The notes under the pieces: generated by a model
What the model saw: only the letters and a program-made list of their open reading frames with translations
Database searches by the model: none
Told to the model about the DNA's origin: nothing
In this document: positions 1 to 5,608 of the stretch, piece by piece
Numbering within the stretch: position 1 is the first letter of the stretch
Layout of the letters: the number at the start of each line of letters is the position of its first letter
NCBI GenBank assembly: GCA_019136325.1
Contig: JAGVUJ010000350.1
Location: 1 to 13,913, forward strand
Length of the DNA: 13,913 nucleotides
Direction of reading: 5' to 3'
From: Deltaproteobacteria bacterium
GTDB taxonomy: Bacteria > Desulfobacterota > Syntrophia > Syntrophales > Smithellaceae
Program-made: the position numbers and the translations under genes

Positions 1-1
1 G

Positions 2-736
2 CATGAGGGACTCCTTTCTGATGTGCGTGTTGGTCGTGCTTCACACACTACCAGAAAATCCCTTCATGTCCGTTCTTTATCTATGAGTGGTGCACTTGCA
101 AGTAGAATGCACCATAGATTAGCTACAAGAATCAAAAATTCTACTTGGAATGGTGCATTGGCAACTCTTAACTATGAACGTCTTCTTGAGATTTCCCTTC
201 GTGCAGCAAAATTACAGCCAAATATCGACATCCCTTCAAATACACAAATTGAATTAAAACTTCCACATGGTTGTTGTCATTTATTTTGTGAGAATGTTAG
301 AGGGGATGCAAATGCTGTTTCATTTGCAGGCATGAATGTACACATTAATGGGGAAATTAAAGTAATCTCGAGCCTAAATGAATTTCAACATAGAATTATT
401 CAAGATGCTTGTCCTCCTGTAATGAGTTACTTTGAACCTCAAAAAAGATCAACTTCAGGGCAAGCGTTTCTAGAAGGACAAAGAAATAGATTGAAATCAC
501 TAATTGAAACAGCCTTGAAAGTTATTGTGATTGGAATTAAAATAAGATCCCATGACACTCATATATGGGGTCCAATATCAAATTCAAACGCATCCTTCAT
601 TTATTGTTCTGGTTCAAACGAACAAGCTAATTTTAAGCAATGGGTTAATCAATATAGAAATAATAAAAATAATATTTTTATAAATGGTTTTTGGAATGAA
701 AAATTTGATGAAATATTAAATATTGCTGGATTGTAA
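2..736 (+). CDS. 3' part of a SIR2-like domain protein (5' end outside window)
   Basis: The reading frame is open from base 2 to TAA at 734-736 with no stop before the GTG at 23, so I read it as the end of a longer gene entering from the left. The GTG at 23 has no convincing ribosome site. Motifs recall the second half of SIR2-like (SIR2_2 type) proteins: TLNYERLLE near the start, KLPHGCCHLF (compare KLHGS), PPVMSYFEPQK, then VIVIGIKIRSHDTHIWGPI, which resembles the final Rossmann strand with the D.HIW signature. The N-terminal NAD-binding glycine motif would lie outside the window. Such domains bind or cleave NAD and are common in anti-phage systems, but a role here is unproven. The gene is very AT-rich (17 G/C in 60 at 241-300) compared with the operons downstream, which suggests acquisition by transfer. 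The family call is from memory of motifs; it could be an unrelated Rossmann protein. Confidence 0.5.
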   Translation, partial: HEGLLSDVRVGRASHTTRKSLHVRSLSMSGALASRMHHRLATRIKNSTWNGALATLNYERLLEISLRAAKLQPNIDIPSNTQIELKLPHGCCHLFCENVRGDANAVSFAGMNVHINGEIKVISSLNEFQHRIIQDACPPVMSYFEPQKRSTSGQAFLEGQRNRLKSLIETALKVIVIGIKIRSHDTHIWGPISNSNASFIYCSGSNEQANFKQWVNQYRNNKNNIFINGFWNEKFDEILNIAGL

Positions 737-753
737 ATATTTAGATAACCAAA

Positions 754-796
754 AAATGAGCTGATTTTGCTCGCTAGCTCGCAAAACAGCTCATTT
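754..796. terminator. Hairpin, probable (bidirectional) terminator after the SIR2-like gene
   Basis: The left arm AAATGAGCTGATTTTGC (754-770) pairs with GCAAAACAGCTCATTT (781-796), with one bulged A and a 10-base loop. It begins 18 bases after the stop codon. On the plus strand there is no clean U-run after the stem. On the minus strand the stem is followed by TTTTTT (complement of the A-run from 751), so it looks stronger in that direction. It separates the AT-rich left gene from the regulator's control region. Confidence 0.5.
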
Positions 797-822
797 AAAT
801 GTTAAATCCACAGAAGCAGTCC

Positions 823-848
823 GGATATCTTTTAAGACGTAGATATCC
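823..848. promoter_or_regulatory. 8-bp inverted repeat, possible upstream activator site
   Basis: GGATATCT (823-830) and AGATATCC (841-848) are perfect inverted repeats separated by 10 bases, so the half-sites lie about two helical turns apart. The dyad is centred about 95 bases upstream of the -24 element of the sigma-54 promoter at 929-946. That is a usual distance for an enhancer-type site bound by a sigma-54 activator. It does not match the NifA (TGT-N10-ACA) or NtrC consensus, so the binding protein is unknown, and a simple RNA hairpin is also possible. Confidence 0.35.
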
Positions 849-912
849 TTAAATATATTTCATGTCCCAACAATCAATTCCACAACAATTTTGAACTTTT
901 TCGCTGTTTTTC

Positions 913-994
913 ACAAAGTTGTCGTTATTTGGTACGCTCTTTGCGAATTATATCTCGACAATTAACAAATTGTTTGCATTCGGAACAATTTTGT
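913..994. promoter_or_regulatory. Cluster of ACAA/TTGT dyads around the sigma-54 promoter
   Basis: Short dyads of the form ACAA-N1/2-TTGT occur at 913-922 (ACAAAGTTGT), 965-973 (ACAAATTGT) and 985-994 (ACAATTTTGT). ACAATT (958-963) and AATTGT (968-973) also form a dyad with a 4-base spacer. They flank the -24/-12 element on both sides and could be operator half-sites. The region is AT-rich, so chance similarity is a real possibility. Confidence 0.25.
929..946 (+). promoter_or_regulatory. Sigma-54 (-24/-12) promoter for the NifA-type regulator
   Basis: TTGGTACG-CTCT-TTGCGA fits the sigma-54 consensus (YTGGCACG-N4-TTGCW), with the invariant GG at 931-932 and GC at 943-944 exactly 12 bases apart. 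The only departures are T for C in the -24 box and G for A/T after the -12 GC. Transcription would start near 956, giving a leader of roughly 70 bases before the ATG at 1025. It implies that the regulator gene itself needs a sigma-54 activator, either through autoregulation or another protein such as NtrC. Confidence 0.75.
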
Positions 995-1024
995 AACAAA
1001 ATACTTTTCGTGAGTTGAGCCACT

Positions 1025-2602
1025 ATGAGCAACGCCGCAAAAAAATCTTTAAGTGAGAGAGAAGGTAAATTGAGCATTCATACTTACGAAGAACTGGCCG
1101 CTCTGCACGCGATAGCCAAAATTCTGGCGCAGCCTCTGGATTTGCGCGAACAACTGGAGCAGGTTCTGCAGGAGATGAGTTCGCGTTTGGGAATGCAGCG
1201 CGGAATGATCTCCATGGTCGATCGCGAGAAAAAAGAGGTTTGGCTGGATGTCGCACATGATGTAAACATTGACGGTCTGGACGTAACGTACAAGCCGGGT
1301 GAAGGCATTACCGGAAAAGTTGCGGAAACAGGCCGCCCGATGGCGGTGGCCAATCTCGGCCAGGAAACTCATTTTCTGGATCGCACGGGAGCGCGCCGTC
1401 ATTTGAACCGCGCTGAACTTTCTTTTTTATGTGTGCCGATTATTTATGACTCCAGTGTCGTCGGAGTTCTATCCGCGGATAAAGTCGCCCTTCAGGTGGA
1501 AAATCTGGATAAGGAACTGGCTCTGTTATCATCGGTTGCCGAACTGATGGCGAAAGCCGTACACATCCGCGGTCTCGAAGAAGAAAACAGACGCCTGCGC
1601 AAAATCGTCGGCCAGAACCGCGCGCCGTCCATGGATATCATCGGTCATTCCAAATCGATGCAGGAAGTTTTCGGTCTGGTGGCGCAGGTGGCCGATTCCA
1701 ACACGACCGTTTTGATTACCGGCGAGACCGGCACCGGAAAGGAATTGATCGCGCGCGCCATTCATAATAATTCTCCGCGCAAGGGCGGGCCGCTGGTGCA
1801 GGTCAACTGTGCGGCGATTCCCGATACCCTGATTGAAAGCGAATTGTTCGGTCATGAAAAGGGCGCTTTTACCGGCGCGCTGACGCAACGGCGCGGCCGT
1901 TTTGAAGAAGCCAACGGCGGCACGATTTTTCTGGATGAGGTCGGCGAACTTTCCGCCGCCGCTCAGGTGAAACTGCTGCGTATCCTCCAGGAAAAAAGGT
2001 TTCAACCGTTAGGCTCTTCGCGGGTGGTCAATGTCAATGTGCGGATTATCGCCGCCACCAACCGGAACCTGGAGCAGGATATTCTCTCCGATCGTTTCCG
2101 CGCGGACTTATTCTACCGGCTGAATGTTTTCCCGATCTACCTGCCTCCGCTGCGCGAGCGCGGTAGCGATGTGATTCTGCTGGCCGATCATTTTCTGCTG
2201 AAATACAGCGGCGAGATGGGCAAGAACGTCAAAAGAATTTCCACGTCGGCCATTGAAGTTTTCCTTTCCCACAAGTGGCCGGGCAATGTTCGTGAACTGG
2301 AAAATTGCATTGAACGCGCTGTTTTATTGTCCAAAACCGACATGATAGACTGTCAGCATCTTCCGCCGTCCATGCAAGTTAAGGAAAAAGATCTGGAAAG
2401 ACGGGATAAAAGTAAGCTTTCTTCGGTTGTGGAGGCGCAGGAAAGGGCTTTGATTATCGAGGCACTGGAAGAAACCGGCGGCAATCAGACCAAAGCCGCC
2501 AGGAAATTGGGGACGACCAAGCGTATTATTCAATATAAGATTTCGAAAATGGGCATTAACGCGAAATTGTTTAAAAAAAAAGAGAGGGCGCCGGTACAGT
2601 AG
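1025..2602 (+). CDS. NifA-type sigma-54-dependent activator (GAF, AAA+, Fis HTH)
   Basis: Cytoplasmic enhancer-binding protein that uses ATP hydrolysis to open sigma-54 promoters. A GAF domain spans about residues 38-180; its [14 protein letters not shown] (92-105) and ELSFLCVPI (131-139) are NifA-like, and in NifA this domain senses 2-oxoglutarate or a partner protein. A short coiled linker follows (about 181-197). The AAA+ domain has Walker A GETGTGKE (233-240), the sigma-54-contacting loop GAFTGA (280-285), Walker [10 protein letters not shown] (298-306) and WPGNVREL (418-425). A Fis-type helix-turn-helix lies at about 486-509. The cysteine pattern of oxygen-sensitive rhizobial NifA is not seen; only C428 and C443 are near that site. 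No nif genes lie nearby, and the adjacent target is the glutamate synthase/GSIII operon, so I infer a role in ammonium assimilation. ATG 1025 has a weak ribosome site. TTG 1070, preceded by AGAGAAGG, is a plausible alternative start that would remove 15 residues. The family is secure; the NifA name is less so. Confidence 0.9.
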   Translation: MSNAAKKSLSEREGKLSIHTYEELAALHAIAKILAQPLDLREQLEQVLQEMSSRLGMQRGMISMVDREKKEVWLDVAHDVNIDGLDVTYKPGEGITGKVAETGRPMAVANLGQETHFLDRTGARRHLNRAELSFLCVPIIYDSSVVGVLSADKVALQVENLDKELALLSSVAELMAKAVHIRGLEEENRRLRKIVGQNRAPSMDIIGHSKSMQEVFGLVAQVADSNTTVLITGETGTGKELIARAIHNNSPRKGGPLVQVNCAAIPDTLIESELFGHEKGAFTGALTQRRGRFEEANGGTIFLDEVGELSAAAQVKLLRILQEKRFQPLGSSRVVNVNVRIIAATNRNLEQDILSDRFRADLFYRLNVFPIYLPPLRERGSDVILLADHFLLKYSGEMGKNVKRISTSAIEVFLSHKWPGNVRELENCIERAVLLSKTDMIDCQHLPPSMQVKEKDLERRDKSKLSSVVEAQERALIIEALEETGGNQTKAARKLGTTKRIIQYKISKMGINAKLFKKKERAPVQ

Positions 2603-2784
2603 CCGTTTATTATAGAGACGGCAAAGCGAAAAGTAATGCGCCGGTCGCAATAAAAAGTACATAAATGAACCGTTTTTTTGTAAAAATACAAAATTGGCCT
2701 TTATTAAACAGGGAAAAGAGTCATCAAACAGCGTAAAGAATTAAAAATGAAGCATATACAAAAATGTAATTTATTTTGTGCCTC
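2603..2784. other. AT-rich intergenic DNA upstream of the glutamate synthase promoter
   Basis: No gene is supported here. A weak dyad (GCCGT 2602-2606 / ACGGC 2618-2622) overlaps the regulator stop, and TTTTGTA (2676-2682) pairs with TACAAAA (2687-2693) around an A4 loop. Neither makes a convincing terminator, so read-through from the regulator into the next operon is possible. ACAAAA (2758-2763) and TTTTGT (2774-2779) form a loose dyad just upstream of the -24 element. No TGT-N10-ACA NifA site is visible. Confidence 0.4.
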
Positions 2785-2800
2785 TGGCACGGCTTTGGCA
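2785..2800 (+). promoter_or_regulatory. Sigma-54 promoter of the glutamate synthase/GSIII operon
   Basis: TGGCACG-GCTT-TGGCA has a perfect -24 box and a -12 box with one mismatch (TGGCA for TTGCA). The invariant GG (2786-2787) and GC (2798-2799) are 12 bases apart as required. The predicted start is near 2811, about 49 bases before the first ATG at 2860. With the upstream gene encoding a sigma-54 activator, this makes a regulator-target pair. Confidence 0.85.
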
Positions 2801-2812
2801 CTGAACATTGTG

Positions 2813-2836
2813 CTTTCCGGTTTTAAAACCGGAAAG
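2813..2836. repeat. Perfect 24-bp palindrome at the predicted 5' end of the operon mRNA
   Basis: CTTTCCGGTTTT (2813-2824) is followed directly by its exact reverse complement AAAACCGGAAAG (2825-2836). It begins about two bases after the predicted sigma-54 start and ends five bases before the GGGGAGG ribosome site (2842-2848). In RNA it would form a hairpin at the extreme 5' end, which could protect the message. As DNA it could be an operator for a dimeric repressor blocking promoter clearance. The function is inferred; the palindrome itself is plain. Confidence 0.7.
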
Positions 2837-2859
2837 AAATCGGGGAGGTTGTAATCAAT

Positions 2860-3990
2860 ATGTGTCGCCTGTTTTCCATAACAAGCAATGACCCGCTTTC
2901 ACCCATGGTGGCTATTCGGGCCATTGATGTCATGAAAGAGGGACATGACGGCTCGGGCGTGGGATTGTTTCTGACCGATCTCGGCGGTGAGTTTCAGAAT
3001 TTTAAAGAGGAACCGATTCTGTCCGGAATTTTTTCCAATGAAGGACTGAAAAATCTCGACCGCTTTATGATCGATCAGGATTTTATGGTCAAGTACAAGC
3101 TTTCCATCAAGCCGGCGAAAACGCCTCCGGCGGGTACGCCTAAACGGGATAATTACGTTATCCGGGTTTATGAATATCCGGCGGAATGGGAAGGTTTGAG
3201 CAAAGAGGAAGTTAAATTTCGATTGATGATGGTGCAACTGCAACTCCGCCGGATGGGAGAGCAGGATGAATCCATGCTGCTTTTCAGCTTCTGGCCGGAT
3301 GTCATTATGATTAAAGAAGTAGGCGATCCGCTGGCAGTTGCCGAATACCTCGGATTGGATCGCAAGGAGCTTACGGCGCGTGTTATCCTGAGCCAGGGGC
3401 GTCAGAATACCAATTACGCCATTAACATTTATGCCTGTCATCCGTTTTTTATCCAGGGCATGGCGTCGGCGACCAACGGCGAAAACACGGCTTTCGTTCC
3501 GATTCGCGAGTTTTTAAGCTCCCGCAATTTTCCCGGCTATACCGGATACAACTCCGATTCGGAAGTTTTTACGCATATTCTGCATTACATGCAAAATCAA
3601 CTGGGCATGGGCATGGAAATGTACAAACATATTATTACGCCGCTGAAAGACAGCGAACTCGATCATCATCCCAACGGCGCCTGGCTGAGGAATCTGAAGC
3701 AGGCCTGCCGTCCCTTGATTATTGACGGACCGAATTGCGTGATCGGCTGTCTGCCGGACAAATCGATGTTCATGGTGCAGGATTCGAAAAAACTTCGCCC
3801 CGGTGTGGTCGGCGGACGCCCGGGATTATTCGCGTTTTCTTCGGAAATGTGCGGTCTGGATGCAGCCATCCCGGACCGATACATTAACCTGGACTATCAA
3901 CCGATGAAGTATGAAACAGTTTTGGTCAGCCGCGACAGGCAGGAGATAAAGAAATGGAATCAATTGGAACCATTAACCCATCCACATTAA
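2860..3990 (+). CDS. Glutamate synthase, separate glutaminase (class II GATase) subunit
   Basis: Corresponds to the N-terminal glutaminase domain of GltB, encoded here as its own 376-residue protein as in archaeal-type and GlxB-like systems. It should release ammonia from glutamine for the synthase subunit encoded next. The protein begins Met-Cys, so C2 becomes the N-terminal nucleophile after Met removal. HDGSGVGL (29-36) takes the place of the usual HRGP/G loop, ATNGEN (204-209) supplies the oxyanion-hole Asn-Gly, and SDSE (232-235) the conserved acidic residue. About 145 residues lie between the first loop and HP at 194-195, more than in PurF-like domains. GGGGAGG (2842-2848) is a strong if slightly distant ribosome site. 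It is first in the operon behind the sigma-54 promoter and overlaps the next gene by 37 bases. It could instead serve another split amidotransferase such as N-methylglutamate synthase, but the neighbours favour glutamate synthase. Confidence 0.88.
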   Translation: MCRLFSITSNDPLSPMVAIRAIDVMKEGHDGSGVGLFLTDLGGEFQNFKEEPILSGIFSNEGLKNLDRFMIDQDFMVKYKLSIKPAKTPPAGTPKRDNYVIRVYEYPAEWEGLSKEEVKFRLMMVQLQLRRMGEQDESMLLFSFWPDVIMIKEVGDPLAVAEYLGLDRKELTARVILSQGRQNTNYAINIYACHPFFIQGMASATNGENTAFVPIREFLSSRNFPGYTGYNSDSEVFTHILHYMQNQLGMGMEMYKHIITPLKDSELDHHPNGAWLRNLKQACRPLIIDGPNCVIGCLPDKSMFMVQDSKKLRPGVVGGRPGLFAFSSEMCGLDAAIPDRYINLDYQPMKYETVLVSRDRQEIKKWNQLEPLTHPH

Positions 3991-5588
3991 GCGTTAAGGA
4001 TCTGCCCTGGCAGATCATGTGGAACAAAGATCAATGCACGCTTTGCGGCCAGTGCACGACGGTGTGCCCGGTGCGCGCCATCGAACTGGGCGTTCACCGC
4101 AAACGCGCTCTGCAGGTTCCCATGGGTCTGGAAGAAAAACCTGGCAGTTTACTGTCCGTTTATTTCGGGGTCGATCAGAGAACGGATGTCGCGCACGCCT
4201 GTGTCGGCTGCGGCATGTGCACCCTTGTTTGCCCCAATAATGCGATCATGCCGTTGCGCACCGATGAAATCGATAAGCTCCGCTTTCATGTCAATCAGGG
4301 CGGCGAGCCCCGTCGTCGCGGCGGTCGTCGCAATGCTCAGGACAGTGTGCTGGATAAAATAAAATTTATCCGGATCTCGATGCTGACCGATCCGGCGCTG
4401 GATGCCGGACGTCATGAATTCGAATTGAGAACGCTGCTGGGCAGGATTCTGCCGCCGGAGGAAATGCTGAAGGTCAGCCGAGAAAACGGCTGGATGCCGC
4501 CGGTGCGCGAGATTTATCCGCTGGTCATAGGCAGCATGTCTTTCGGCGCGCTTTCGCCGAACATGTGGGAAGGCCTGCAAATGGGCGTCGCTTATCTTAA
4601 TGAAGAACTGGGCATGCCCGTGCGCGTCTGCACCGGCGAAGGCGGATGTCCTCCGCGGCTTTTAAAGTCCCGCTTCTTGAAATATGTAATTTTGCAGATC
4701 GCCAGCGGTTATTTCGGATGGGATGAAATTATCCATAACCTTCCGCAGATGAAGGAAGATCCCTGCGCGATAGAAATCAAATACGGCCAGGGCGCCAAGC
4801 CCGGCGACGGCGGTTTATTGATGTGGTACAAAGTCAACAAGCTGATTGCCGCCATCCGCGGTGTTCCGCAGGGTGTCAGTCTGCCCAGTCCGCCCACGCA
4901 TCAGACCAAGTACTCGATTGAGGAAGCCGTGGCGAAAATGATTCAGTCCATGTACATGGCCTGGGGCTTCCGCGTGCCGGTTTATCCGAAAATATCGGCC
5001 ACCAGCACATCGCTGGCGGTGCTCAATAATCTGACCCGGAATCCCTATGCCGCCGGTCTGGCCATCGATGGCGAAGACGGAGGAACGGGGGCCGCCTACA
5101 ATGTTTCGATGAATCACATGGGTCATCCCGTTGCGAGCAACCTGCGTGATGCGTATTTGAATCTGGTGAAACTCGGCAAGCAGAATGAGATCCCTCTGTT
5201 TGCCGGCGGAGGCATCGGCAAGAACGGCAATCTCGCGGCCAACGCCGCCGCCCTGATCATGCTGGGCGCGAGCGGCGTGCAGACCGGGAAATATATTATG
5301 CAGGCGGCCGCCGGTTGTCTGGGATCGGAAGGCGACCGCTGCAACGTCTGCAATATCGGCGTGTGTCCCAAGGGCATCACGTCGCAGGACGCGCGCCTGG
5401 ATCGCCGGCTGGATCCGGAAAAAGTTGCCCAGCGCATTGTGGATGTCTATTTGAATTTTGATACGGAGTTGAAAAAGATCGTCGCGCCTCTGGGACGATC
5501 CACATCTCTTCCCATCGGAATGTCCGACGCGCTGGGTATCGCGGATGCGGATGCGGCGGAGAGACTGAAGATCAAGTACGTTTTATAA
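3954..5588 (+). CDS. gltB: Glutamate synthase, FMN/Fe-S synthase subunit with N-terminal ferredoxin domain
   Basis: Catalyses reductive transfer of ammonia onto 2-oxoglutarate to form glutamate. A two-cluster ferredoxin module comes first: C28-X2-C31-X2-C34-X3-C38-P and C83-X2-C86-X2-C89-X3-C93-P. The FMN-binding synthase barrel follows (about 160-510), with KYGQGAKPGDGG (276-287), DGEDGGTGAA (372-381) and FAGGGIGKNG (416-425). C463-X2-C466-X4-C471 is the cysteine set expected for the 3Fe-4S cluster of this family. The fused ferredoxin domain and 544-residue length are typical of archaeal-type stand-alone GltB, unlike the roughly 1500-residue bacterial form. AGGAG at 3941-3945, eight bases before ATG 3954, fixes the start although it lies inside the previous gene, which suggests translational coupling. 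The ferredoxin domain presumably passes electrons to FMN from the FAD protein encoded next or from free ferredoxin. Confidence 0.93.
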   Translation: MESIGTINPSTLSVKDLPWQIMWNKDQCTLCGQCTTVCPVRAIELGVHRKRALQVPMGLEEKPGSLLSVYFGVDQRTDVAHACVGCGMCTLVCPNNAIMPLRTDEIDKLRFHVNQGGEPRRRGGRRNAQDSVLDKIKFIRISMLTDPALDAGRHEFELRTLLGRILPPEEMLKVSRENGWMPPVREIYPLVIGSMSFGALSPNMWEGLQMGVAYLNEELGMPVRVCTGEGGCPPRLLKSRFLKYVILQIASGYFGWDEIIHNLPQMKEDPCAIEIKYGQGAKPGDGGLLMWYKVNKLIAAIRGVPQGVSLPSPPTHQTKYSIEEAVAKMIQSMYMAWGFRVPVYPKISATSTSLAVLNNLTRNPYAAGLAIDGEDGGTGAAYNVSMNHMGHPVASNLRDAYLNLVKLGKQNEIPLFAGGGIGKNGNLAANAAALIMLGASGVQTGKYIMQAAAGCLGSEGDRCNVCNIGVCPKGITSQDARLDRRLDPEKVAQRIVDVYLNFDTELKKIVAPLGRSTSLPIGMSDALGIADADAAERLKIKYVL

Positions 5589-5608
5589 GACGGGAATCGT
5601 AAACAGTT

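Noticed and set aside
797..1024. Canonical NifA (TGT-N10-ACA) or NtrC binding sites upstream of either sigma-54 promoter
   Set aside because: I searched both intergenic regions; TGT and ACA triplets occur but not at the required spacing.
2665..2736. Possible 23-codon small gene after the regulator
   Set aside because: No ribosome site, low-complexity AT-rich content and no recognisable product.
2747..2854. Possible 35-codon small gene (ATG 2747 to TAA 2852-2854)
   Set aside because: It runs through the sigma-54 promoter and palindrome, has no ribosome site, and would start upstream of the predicted transcript.
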